Positions 21,878 to 32,309 of a stretch of 64,000 nt of DNA are shown here, piece by piece. Positions within the stretch are counted from its first letter, which is position 1. Each line of letters opens with the position of its first letter. Source of the stretch: Apophysomyces variabilis (taxonomy: Eukaryota; Mucoromycota; Mucoromycetes; Mucorales; Mucoraceae); the NCBI GenBank assembly GCA_002749535.1, contig MZZL01000136.1:62001-126000 (forward strand), in the 5' to 3' direction. The notes under the pieces were generated by a model. It searched no databases. It had not been told where the DNA came from and saw only the letters and a list, made by a program, of their open reading frames with translations. A program made the position numbers and the translations under genes.

Positions 21878-23617
21878 ATGAGTGATATTGTACCTATCAC
21901 AGAAGTAAACGACATGACCCCTCATCCTTCTATGAACGAACTCCCTCACGAGATTTTGCTGGACATTTTCACTCGTCTTAGTAAACGGAAACAGTGGACT
22001 CTGGTTTGCGTTTGCCGGTTATGGTATGATATCCTAATTTCAGAACTTTATGATCATATACACATAATTGGGAATGACCAATTTTCTTTGCTCCGTCGGA
22101 CTGTCAAGCAAACAGCGGAGTCGAAACAACTAGGACATTTTGTACGTATATTGGAGATAACAGAGGGCTTAGACAAGAAACAGATAGCATCCCTCCGGCA
22201 GCTTTTTCCTTCCGTCAAAACATTAATAGGCACATTGGGCGAATATCCTGAGCTGCTTTTCGACCTACAAAACTGGAAATGGCTCGAACAAATATCATAC
22301 AAAGGACAAAAAGGCAACGTACCGAGAGCCTTCCCTATCAAGTTTATGGCATCCCGACTGGACGTTCTCGAATTGGACATGGAGCATTTTGGAGACTGGA
22401 TAAATATACTTTTAGAGTTACAGTTTATTAGCGATTTGACACTAGGAGTGCAAGGGGAGGATCCAGACGAGAAAAAAACGATATTATTCTCTGATTTGGA
22501 CAAAATGATAGATCACTTACCACGTCTCGAGTGCCTAACGTTGCGTTACATAAGGACTGATGGAGAACTACCCAAGACCATTTTACCTTGTGATAACCTG
22601 ACCTGGTTGGGGCTGGAAAAAACACTCGGAAGCGGAGTGGGCCACTACTTCGCCAGGAAATGCCGCAACATTGAGGAACTCTACCTGGACTGCGACGAAA
22701 TGGATACGGATCTAAGGACATTGCTCGAGTCATGTAGACAGCTGAAGAAAATACAACATTATAAAGACACTTTGTACCGACCGTGTATGGATATCCTTCA
22801 AGAGATAGGCGCACCGATGGAGGAGATCTGTCTCTATGAAGACGATATGCCTTGGGTTTGCAAAATCATACATGGATTGCGTAAAACCGTTACTTCCGTC
22901 GATGTAGAGAGTCTTCAGGGAATATCAATCCCCGAAATGCTCATAGACGAATTACAAGCTTGCTATTCATTACAGAATCTTAGTTTGCAATGTTTTAGTG
23001 GGCACGCAGATATCGATTGGATTTTGGACCGGTGCAATCATCTACAGGAATTGATTGTTGTATGCAACACAATTGGCGTAAGCGATAATTACCATGCATC
23101 AACCAAACACAAACTAAGGGGTATCTATATGTCTGCCGAGTACATTAGCAACGATGTCTTTACATATTTGACGCGCACTTGTCCCAAGGTTTCCAGCATT
23201 GCATACGGATTGTCAGAAAAAAGCAATCAGAGCTGCACTATTTGCTATCCGAATCCAGGATTTTGCGATCTGCATGTTCATACGCCAAATGACACTTTGT
23301 TCAAGCTTACACAATTAAGCGAAGAGGAACGTATTAAGTATAGGGACCAGATTCGAGGACAGAACGGCTACATTATAGACGAGACGGTCGGTTGCACAAA
23401 ATGGTACCGATTCATAGCAAAAGATAACTACCCAACCGTGTGCGCGATAGACTCCAATGAACTGGATAAGGTCCTCTACAACAAAAGCTCTAGCATGGAA
23501 GGATCCGAAGGGGATAGTGGGTGTCCAGGAAACGTACCAAATCTGCCTATTATATCGATCGTATGTCCTTACCTCGATCAGATCTCCTTTGCACCTCTTC
23601 ATTCAATACTCAATTGA
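21878..23617 (+). CDS. F-box/LRR-like protein 2
   Basis: Paralogue of F-box protein 1 and the same length, 579 residues from the ATG at 21878 with no internal gaps in the reading frame. The F-box is near residues 19-60 (MNELPHEILLDIFTRLSKRKQWTL then VCVCRLWYDILISELYD). Leucine-rich segments follow: LPRLECLTLRYI, CDNLTWLGLEKTLGSG, CYSLQNLSLQCFSGH and CNHLQELIVVCN. Differences from copy 1 concentrate in the middle LRR part, while the F-box and the C-terminal TVGCTKWYRFIAKDN block are almost unchanged. This is the pattern expected if the recognition surface varies and the SCF-docking part is constrained. The target is unknown. Confidence 0.85.
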   Translation: MSDIVPITEVNDMTPHPSMNELPHEILLDIFTRLSKRKQWTLVCVCRLWYDILISELYDHIHIIGNDQFSLLRRTVKQTAESKQLGHFVRILEITEGLDKKQIASLRQLFPSVKTLIGTLGEYPELLFDLQNWKWLEQISYKGQKGNVPRAFPIKFMASRLDVLELDMEHFGDWINILLELQFISDLTLGVQGEDPDEKKTILFSDLDKMIDHLPRLECLTLRYIRTDGELPKTILPCDNLTWLGLEKTLGSGVGHYFARKCRNIEELYLDCDEMDTDLRTLLESCRQLKKIQHYKDTLYRPCMDILQEIGAPMEEICLYEDDMPWVCKIIHGLRKTVTSVDVESLQGISIPEMLIDELQACYSLQNLSLQCFSGHADIDWILDRCNHLQELIVVCNTIGVSDNYHASTKHKLRGIYMSAEYISNDVFTYLTRTCPKVSSIAYGLSEKSNQSCTICYPNPGFCDLHVHTPNDTLFKLTQLSEEERIKYRDQIRGQNGYIIDETVGCTKWYRFIAKDNYPTVCAIDSNELDKVLYNKSSSMEGSEGDSGCPGNVPNLPIISIVCPYLDQISFAPLHSILN

Positions 23618-24390
23618 CCAGTTACTAAGAAAGAGAAACGCTACAATCTATGCGCACAGGCTGTTTAAACATTGATTTGGTCCGCTGATCTGCTATAGTA
23701 CAACTAAGCTCGTATCGATTTTCAATTCGTCAAATTTAGCCCTAATGTCCCTTATCGGTACTCTTGTCTAAAATATGGTTTTAGATACGATATCGCTTTT
23801 ATGAACACGTATTGCTTAAAGGAAAGTTGATTGTAAAAAGTCTTGAAGCACAATCATAATATATGATATGGCACTTTGTTGTAAGCTTTAATTGTTTACT
23901 AAATGAAGAGCAGAGCAAGCACGGGCTGAATGATGGATAAGAGAAAAGGAACAATTTGTGTTTATGTACAATGGATTGGGGAAAGCAACTGACCGTTAAT
24001 CAAGTTTTTATTATCGGAAGCAAAGATAACAGTTGATGATAAGAAACCGATGGATGTCTTATAATGGACAACGACGCCCAGATAATACAAGTAAGATGAG
24101 TTTGCACAAATGAATGGGGTTTATAGCAGGACGTAAACACAGACAATGAAAGAAAACGTAAGTATTTTTTTTGTGTCCATGGATGGCCCATGAAAGCAAC
24201 AGCCAGCTTTAAGTGGAAGCAAACGAATTGTCCCAAAGGTAATACACATTGTAAGCCAATACATACCGCAGTATTTAACAAACATAAAGTGCACATTCAG
24301 ACGACGTAAATTTATCCTATGTAAGAGCCTAAAATATCCCTGAGGTAGAAACAAATGAATGACCACGGATCTATAAACCAATCAGCAAAG
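23618..24390. repeat. Conserved F-box 3' flank (direct partner of inverted copy 34258-34874)
   Basis: About 700 bases after F-box gene 2 match, in reverse orientation, the DNA downstream of the inverted F-box fragment. Shared words include GGCCCATGAAAGCAAC, CAGCTTTAAGTGGAAGCAAA and CAATACATACCGCA. No ORF is conserved between the copies, so the similarity reflects duplication rather than a gene. Confidence 0.65.
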
Positions 24391-26802
24391 AGAAAGAGAA
24401 AGAGAGACGAAAGGAAAGAAACAGTACCGACAGAATACCGTTGGTGATATGGAGGTGCAAAATGTCGTATGGGATGGGTAATGGATCAGACACAGAGACT
24501 CAAACAAGAGGATATGTTGAGACTGGTGTTTACTCCTGAAAGAAGGATTATGAACTAAGAACCCATGTCTAACGATTAAAGAATAAAAATAATTTTTAAT
24601 GGAGATCATGCATCTGAAACAAGTCCAATTGAAGTATGTAAAGGATATGGCTTATGAATCTACCTTAATACACTTCGTATCAGAATACACACAAAACTAT
24701 GCTGACAATCCATTATTAATCGGTTGATCAAATATTGTGGCTGTTTGTGTGATCAATACGGGATGGAACCGATGTGAGGTCGGACTAGGTAAAACAGGTA
24801 AAATAGAAAAGGCAAGTGGGTCTTTCGGTAAATAGTGGGCACCAGGTACTTTTAAGCCGCTAGCAAAGACTCGGTAACTTAACCTTAACAGCAGAAGATC
24901 AACGGAGAATATCACAGAAAACAGTAGGATGATTAAAAGAAAAGATAACAGTAAGGCGTTCCAACGTTCTCTGTTAGAGAAAACTTCTCTTCTTAGATAA
25001 AATGCTTTTCTTGTTGTAAGACCTTTTTTTTTGACTAACTGACGATGTTTATTGATATTTGATTTTAAAGATTATCCATATCAAATTATTTATGAGCTTA
25101 ATAACGGCATTAATCTGGGTCTTCGTCATTGGTATGGAAGTCTTCTTGTTGAAAAGTGGAATAAAGATTTCCGCACTTGATTGTACTTTTTGTGTCATGC
25201 TTTTTAATGATTGTTGATTTTGGCACGAGGTTATAACTCTGGAACAGTGAAGCGAAGTCGAGAAGCTCAGAGACGATTCGGCTAGTGAGTAAGTGTTGTG
25301 GGACCCTGAAGACGTTGAGAAGTTGACGAGCAACATCTTTGAATTGGATAAGTTGAGTAACTGTGGCCAGCTCAGTCCTAAATGTCGCCATGAGGCAAAT
25401 CGTTTTGACGCGCCATCTGAGTATGGATCCTTCGTAACAACAGGAAGGGCCCTTATATCGATTGCCATCCATCCCGTCCCTTCTCAAATTTCTGCAAAGT
25501 CTAGCAATACCAATTCACAGTTTGAGTAGGAAATGGTACCAAGGCGAGAAATCATGATTGTTTTTTTAACCTCCCAGCCTTTCTATGCCGGTGTTAAGTT
25601 AACCCATTATTATTTCCGAATCAGCGTGTCAGCAATAGCTTAAGCGGGTTTATGATGCCTGCAAATGACAACATTGTGTGGCTGAAGCAAGCAGTTCATC
25701 GACTGGGATTTGTTTTGGCCCATTTCCAATTCTTTGGCCAGCACTTACTTAAAATCCGCTGCCCCCGATAGGACACGCACGCGGGTCCCAGTCCATATGC
25801 GCTGGAATTGCAAAACAATATGTTTTGGATGGTCTCCGCTATGCGTCCTCGCGTTTTACAAAGCATATTCACCACGGTTCATCTGATTCAGCTATGCCTC
25901 ATCCAGTCTATTTTGTATCCGACTTTTGTATTCCTTTCTTTTATCATCATCTGTAGAAACATGCCATGCATCTTATAACAGATACGTGTACGTGTTCTTT
26001 TCCATACTTGTTGCCTATTTTTTGCCTAACAAAAAATGGGATCTGATAAGTGCAGGCCTGTCAGACTTGACATTCGAATTAGCGTTTGTTAACAGAATTA
26101 TGACTAGCTTGATTTGGTAGTAATCCCTGTGTTGCATGATCCATGTTCACTTCTACCATGCAAAAGTTAATTTCTAATGCGTAATTCCATATTCAGTAAA
26201 TCTATATAAGTTACCTGTGGATTGAGCGGCATAGTGACAAATAGAATCACCCAAGTATGTAAGAGGGAATCAAACCGATTCAATCCCTCCCAAATCTGTG
26301 AAAGGAAATTTTTCCTGACACGCAGGTACGATGGCCTAAGTACATCTACAATGATGTTTTGGGGAAGTTTTATACAAAACGTTTGCGGTCTGACAATGAC
26401 CTTTTTTTTTCGGTGTTCCGATTAAGGTTCGCAGTCAACGAACAGGTTCTTCTACGACTTTAATTTCAAAATATACCCTTCCAACAGAGAATGTGTTCTT
26501 AAGGTTCTGGTTCAAGGAAGCATGCAGGAAACTATTGCAGCAATGCCTTCTTGTGTGCATGCGAAAAATTTTCTTCGCTTTGTTACAGTTCGAGTATTCT
26601 ATCTATGAGTGTATTTTCCCATCGTGCATATCTTCCGCTGTTTCGTACAACGATGTCATTCCAAGTCAGAATAGTGAACCAAGTTGACGGTTGCTCGACA
26701 AGAGCGTGCCTTTAACTGCTAAGCCAACCAAACCTTCTTTTCTGTTTAGAATTCTAAAATGAGTCTGGTATCACCATTGTCTTCTCTGTTTTCTACAACT
26801 GA
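24391..26802. other. Intergenic, nothing recognised
   Basis: About 2.4 kb without a supported gene. Overlapping minus-strand ORFs at 25049-25487 (up to 139 codons) show no known motif and compete for the same DNA in two frames. The rest is AT-rich spacer. Confidence 0.45.
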
Positions 26803-28050
26803 ATGAGTGAAATCGTGCTGGTGGATACGGAATCCGATCTGAACAATATCAAGTGCATTTCCGTACCATTGGATGGAAATGTCCCTGAATACTATGGCAT
26901 TTCGTACCGATGGGGAATAGGAATACATCGTGAATGGAAAGTCCAGACACCTAAATACGTGGCATCCATAACCTCTATATCGCGTGGCAACCTGATCAAG
27001 CTCTGCGAAATGTTACGTTCAAAAATACGATACTTTTGGATAGATGTTGTATGTATCAATCAGGCAAATATATTTCACAGAAAGATGGCTATCAAGAACA
27101 TGGACAATATCTATAGACGATCGAAAAGGATCGTTGCAGTACCTGATCTTTGTTATTGCAGCGAAAGTCCTCGAAAGAACGACGTTACAAGTGAAGACAT
27201 CCATATGGCAATCAACTGTATACCCCGCGAAATAAACTGGAATGGAACGACAGACCGTGAATTTAAACGTGTGTACCAGATGAAAGGGATGGTATTCATT
27301 CGCGAGGTTATCAACGAATGGGCGTGCAGATGCTGGGTGGTCAGCGAACGAACTATTGGTGTGACCCACAATAAAATGGATATTATCCTATTGAAAACGC
27401 ATACGGCCATACCTTATCTGCAGTGGAATCTCTACCTCGGCGTTATTAAGTGGAACATAGACCTTACAGAAGATGAGATTGTCAAGACAATCATTACGTC
27501 CAAATCCACGAAATATATCGATCGGCTCTTTGCGATATTGCCTCACACCAAGTATAAGGATTCTGTACGGAAGATATTGGACGAGGACAGATCTATTGAC
27601 ACGATGAGAGATCTCAAGTTGGCTTTGTTCGACATTCTAGACACGGAGGGTAAGGCTTATCTGGCGTCCGAGATCGTTTACGAGCAGCGCGATTTTCAAT
27701 ATATGCTGTCATTATACACGAAGGACGAGCCATTAAAGCTACCAGTCAGCGACGAACCAAAGACAATTTATTGTTCGAATATTGAGACGATAGTACATGA
27801 CGGAACACGTGCATTGAAGGTTTCAGGACCATACACTATCAATTCACAGCGAAAAGCTGATGAAGAACACGATGCTGAACTCAAATTTTTGATCAGTTTT
27901 AGTGTTGGAACTCCTGTTGGCACTATGTGGCAAACTCTTCGATGTCTTTGCTCCAACGGGACTTGGAAGCTAATTTCGGTGGAATACGAACACGGACCCC
28001 AAGTATCTGCGACGGACTACAATAAATATGGAGAATTTGTGATAATCTGA
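26803..28050 (+). CDS. HET-domain protein, copy 4
   Basis: 415 residues from the ATG at 26803 (MSEIVLVDTESDLNNIK), intronless. HET blocks are all intact: YYGISYRWGIGIHREW, RYFWIDVVCINQAN, RKMAIKNMDNIYRRSKRIVAVPDLCYC, RCWVVSERTIGV and STKYIDRLFAILPHTKYKDS. This is the cleanest full-length copy and the best reference for the family. The segment between the PDL and WVV blocks is short. The C-terminal 140 residues match only the other copies. It stands apart from the other three, 18 kb away and beyond the F-box pair, and does not share their 3' flanking DNA. Role in recognition or cell death is inferred from the domain only. Confidence 0.85.
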   Translation: MSEIVLVDTESDLNNIKCISVPLDGNVPEYYGISYRWGIGIHREWKVQTPKYVASITSISRGNLIKLCEMLRSKIRYFWIDVVCINQANIFHRKMAIKNMDNIYRRSKRIVAVPDLCYCSESPRKNDVTSEDIHMAINCIPREINWNGTTDREFKRVYQMKGMVFIREVINEWACRCWVVSERTIGVTHNKMDIILLKTHTAIPYLQWNLYLGVIKWNIDLTEDEIVKTIITSKSTKYIDRLFAILPHTKYKDSVRKILDEDRSIDTMRDLKLALFDILDTEGKAYLASEIVYEQRDFQYMLSLYTKDEPLKLPVSDEPKTIYCSNIETIVHDGTRALKVSGPYTINSQRKADEEHDAELKFLISFSVGTPVGTMWQTLRCLCSNGTWKLISVEYEHGPQVSATDYNKYGEFVII

Positions 28051-28203
28051 ATAAAATTGCAATAAGTTTTAGGAAAATGCGTACTTTTGAGTTCAGAGGA
28101 ATTTCGAGAGCCTTACGGTTTGTGGCGGGGATTAGGTGAAGGAAAGGGGAGGGGTGTGTGTGGCGGACTTTTGCGCAGACATTGGAGAACACAGTCAACT
28201 ACG

Positions 28204-28822
28204 TTCCATTCTAGTGGATTTTGAGACGATATTGTATTCAACAGAAGAAGGCCTGACCTGCTTGCATCCCTGGCATTCATACAAATGAATGAGCCTTCCT
28301 AATGAAAACGGAGTTACGATTACTATATTAGGTGCCCTACTTAAGGCCCGATTTGTAAATATATCGTTGAGAAAGCCTCAGGTTGCATCCGTGTCCGAGA
28401 AGAGAAAATTTAATGGAAAAGAAGCAGAAATAGTCAATGACAGTGTCGGTACGCAAACAAAAAAATTTCTGTTTATATATCAAATCTAATGAACGCTCTG
28501 GATGAACACGATATGTATGGCCAATATATCATGATGGACAATGGTCCAATACGCACACCAGCGACTGTTCGCAATCTGATTGAGAGCAAAGGTTATAAAT
28601 GTCTGTGCTTGTCATCATATTCCCCGTTTCTAATCCCGTTGAAGAATTTTGATTAAAGGTAAAGGCAGGTATCAGGAGAAATGCACTAAAAGCTATTGAC
28701 GGACTAACGGATCGAAACTGTGATTCAGTGAACAAATTGACTAGATCAGATTGCCAAGCGTGGATCCGATACGCTACAACGTGTTTATCACATTTTATAA
28801 GTGAAGAGCAGAATCTGTAAAC
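28204..28822 (+). pseudogene. Dead Tc1/mariner-type (DDE) transposase
   Basis: Fragments in three frames read like a fungal Tc1/IS630-type transposase catalytic domain: GVTITILGALLKARFVNISL (28310), then YIMMDNGPIRTPATVRNLIE with the second catalytic aspartate (28525). Next comes SSYSPFLIPVEEF with the final acidic residue, a TGA where tryptophan is usual, and KVKAGIRRNALKAIDGLTDR. Two frame shifts, an in-frame TGA near 28285 and the TGA near 28655 kill it. The N-terminal DNA-binding part is absent. No terminal inverted repeats were located. Confidence 0.8.
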
Positions 28823-30549
28823 CAGAGTTTGCGGTAAACAAGTAAAGCTCACTTTAACTTTTCGTTTAGCAATCTGTACAAACCCGTCTGCTTCTGCGCC
28901 GCTACGTGCTTCGATCTTGTCTTCATCGTTTGTATTTTTCTTTTTTCACTTTTCCCTTTTTTCCTCTGTGGCAGATATCTGCTGAAGACAATGCACTCAG
29001 GACTACGATTGATACACCATACCAACTTGTAAGAGTGAGTTTGGTTGGGTCTTTATTACAAATGAGACAGCATAACAGCCTTAACAAAGTTGATTATCAA
29101 TAGCTTGCTCCCAATGTATAGTAAGAATAAACTCCAGTCTTACATAGTTATCTACCCTCCGACTAGTTCAACAGAGTTGTGCATCACTTCAACAGATACG
29201 CATTTCACGACGTGCTGACAACTTCTAATAAGCAACTGACTTTGCAAAGAATTTCGCTTTAATACAAATCAAACTTTTGAACGCCTCTCTGGCCCAACAC
29301 GACTTTTAAACTTTGTTATTTTCTAATCCCCATGTAGAAGTGAGTATCTGTCCAGCAGCTCAAACGAGTTAGCATGATCAATAACGTCTTCCTTGATATT
29401 GCGATGTAATCTAGGATACGGTAGTCAGTATGTGAGATATTCTCGTTTTTCAAGTTTCTTAGGGACCATAGGTAACCTGATCCTTTTATATGACCGCCTA
29501 GAGCTTTATGGACCATAGCAATAATTCGATCAGTAGGTCATAACGAACTTTCCGGTCCAGACGCTAGCATCTGGCAAACATATATCAAACGCAAACGCTC
29601 TTATTTTACTATACAATCTCTTTCCGTTGAAGAAAACGAAGTTGTCAATACGATTTATTTTGATGCGAAGCAAGATTATAATCTTTTAAGATTGGAAAAC
29701 GTAAACAAAGGGAAAAAAAGAGATAGTGGAGAACATGAACAAAGTAAGTAAGTATGGGCCGGACAATGGACTACCGGTCACGAAAGGAAATGGATTGGGT
29801 AACCATTGGTCCCTAAGAGCTCTGCTCGTTTTTTCTGTCTTGTCATCGCCTATCTTCGATAATTTTTGCACATCATCAGGGTCATTTGATATGCCGGCAT
29901 AATTGATTATGCAAAACCTAACTTTTTTGGTGCAAGTGAAACAAAAGGCAAACAAGTCTGTGAAAGTGATCAGATGCAGAAGAGACGGTATTTCACTAGT
30001 TAATTTGGGTGTCACCGTCGCAGCCATTCAATTTGGCCAGTAAGTCACGTTTGGGCCAATCTTGTTCCAGCAATGGTTGAGTTGATGAGGAGCAAGGTGA
30101 CTCACAAACACCGATTAACTAGCCTTGTTATCATTGCCTGCAAAAGGCGCATCCGGCTTTCTTCAGATTCAGTCGTATGTGATTTGCGTACGTATCCTAC
30201 GTTCACCCAGTTGCCTACGGCATTGCTGCAATGGAATCCAAGTAAACCGTCCGTTTCTTGCTGTGCCACTACAAGAGAATAGAACTAAAGATTACCTCTC
30301 ATGCTGATACCTTTGTTGTGCCTTTACCTGCCGTCTCCGCAGTGCATAGCCACAACCACCGATCTTTTTGAGGTAAATTATTGATCCGTTGCGTGTTCTG
30401 ACCACCGAAATGGAGGCGCTCTGCAGTCAGCCAAGTTGAAATTTGCTTTCGTGAATAATGCTTCTGAAGATCTAGAAAGACCTTTGAGAATTACTACGGG
30501 CACTCCTCCAATAATTTTGACTCCGCTACCAGTCAACTCAGTGAGTGCC
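28823..30549. other. Intergenic, nothing recognised
   Basis: Unassigned DNA following the transposase relic. A minus-strand ORF at 29686-30027 (113 codons) shows no recognised motif or conserved partner in the window. Confidence 0.4.
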
Positions 30550-30775
30550 GAAATGTCTAGCAAGCGCGGAGTGCCCAAAAGCAGAGCGTCCCAATAACCA
30601 ACGGTACGCAAAAAAAGACAGTACCAATAGCAGTATATATGACATTGTCTAAAAACCAAAGTATGCTAACAAGCAAGAAAAAATTACCTGGAGTGGGAGT
30701 GTTTCAAAGAAGAGTGCCTGAAAGCGGGAGTGCCCAAAAGTGAGAGTGCGCCAAGGCAGTGCTCGTAGCAACTCC
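30550..30775. repeat. Degenerate short repeats with GAGTGCCCAAAAG core
   Basis: The word GAGTGCCCAAAAG occurs near 30570 and 30730, with related units (GAGTGCCTGAAAGCGG, GAGAGTGCGCC, GTGGGAGTGTTTC) spaced about 17-20 bases apart in the same orientation between 30685 and 30765. These may be transposase-binding repeats at a transposon end, but no transposase frame is attached. Confidence 0.4.
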
Positions 30776-31249
30776 CAAGACCTTTTCAAGCCTTTGATAA
30801 ATTTGTTGGTTTGTGAAAAAAGCATAAGTGTAGAAATCAAAATTTCCTGGGTCATTGATCCCAAACAACAGTTTGGCAATCTTTATGATGTTGGTCTTGC
30901 TATAATTCACTAAGGGAAAAATCGGAACTTTTAGAAAAATAAAGATACAGCTAATGACTAGTAATTGTTCGTCACTAGGACTGCATGGCTGGCAAGACTA
31001 GAAGCAACTGACCTCTGCGAACACACGTTTGTACATGTGTACTTAGATGCTATAATTGATAGCATCTTTTCTTCGGAACATATATTTCATAAGGCTTGTT
31101 AAAGAGTTTAAATTACTCGTTCTACCTTTAACTGCCACACCAGAAAGCAAATGGTTATTTGGAAACCTTTGGGCCAAAAGTGCTTGAATTGGTAAGTGCT
31201 CAATTCGGGCTGGGTAGCTTATGTCATACCCTGATTTACACGGATTGAC

Positions 31250-31790
31250 CTTGCAGTTTGTGAAGTGAAGCCCTCCGAGAAAGCTAGCCCAGGTGCTATT
31301 TTGGACTTCGTAAAGCTTGCTCTAGAAATAAGGAGCATGATTAACTTTACCGTGAAATTCAGGGTACCGGAACCACGCGTGTTCGATATCTTAGTGCAAG
31401 GTAATCTGTTACGCACTCTTTGGTTTACTAGCATTTGATCCCTTAAGCTTTGTATTGCCTAATTAATTTCACATTGAAAACTTTTGTTACGGACATCAAG
31501 CGTCCGAACATATACAGACTGGTCCGACTTGGAAAAGCACGGCTTATTTTCAGACTAGATGGAATTTCGCTGCTTTCCTGCACTTGGTGAACACTCTCAT
31601 GGTAACAAAGGTAATTGCTTTTGTATCACAATCATCCTGATACTGTATTTATAAACCTAAATTACGAATCGCATGGCTGCAGAAATTGCTACTAAAGTGC
31701 AGGAAGTGGCGCTAAGCAGTGCAAGAGGGAAGCATGCCAGTGCAAGTGATGTGCTTTGGACAAATGATTTGGCTGTCGAATGCAAAAGCT
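31250..31790 (+). pseudogene. Relic of the PD-(D/E)XK-like family
   Basis: Decayed relative of the gene at 15041-17233, keeping its exon layout. The first exon reads CEVKPSEK, ILDFVKLALEIRSMI and RVFDILVQG, then a GT donor, matching AEFKPA, DLVKLGQQMKVIL and LGILVQG plus GT. The next reads NIYRLVRLGKARLIF, matching GLYRMIALETFPL, and then runs into stops. The last reads EIATKVQEVALSSARGK, matching DLAVEMARKLESTELAKAKG. The N-terminal exons are missing or unrecognisable. Intron positions are conserved with the intact gene. Confidence 0.65.
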
Positions 31791-32309
31791 AGCGAAAATA
31801 GATGTGAAAAACAAAACAATTAACTTGCGTCAACTAAAGCTTTCTGATGACAAGTAGCATTTTTACCATCTTCAGAATTATCCCTCAGAAAATTGCGCCC
31901 TGATGTTTCATTCAACTTGTTGGAAGGGAAAATCCCGTCGCTAGGATTGATGAGCAGGTACAACCACCAGTTGAAGTGAGTTTCATACGCAAGATGCACC
32001 AAGAAATCAATCATTTAATGCAGTTATATCGTACATACATTTCTTCCAGATGTTGTAAAGAGATAAAACAGCCTTATTATGGTGTTCTGTGAACAGATAT
32101 GCAAGTTAATTATTGCCTATGGTTCGTGATGCCAAAATTATGTTTCCCTTCGTGTTAAGTAAAGAGATCATTGGTCATCTTACAACAAGTCGAGGATCAA
32201 TTGCCGAAAACGGTAAAATACGCACGTACAATTTGGAGAGCGAACGGGAAAATTTCCCCAATCCCGTCTCCCTCTTCCTCTACCTCTGTCGTTTTCTTAT
32301 TTCTTTGCA
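31791..32309. other. Spacer upstream of the ArfGAP gene
   Basis: AT-rich, no gene recognised. Pyrimidine-rich sequence at 32265-32305 just before the ATG is typical of the leaders in this genome. Confidence 0.45.

Noticed and set aside
25049..25487. Overlapping minus-strand ORFs of 139 and 125 codons
   Set aside because: Two competing frames over the same DNA, no recognised motif, no paralogue in the window and no splice support.
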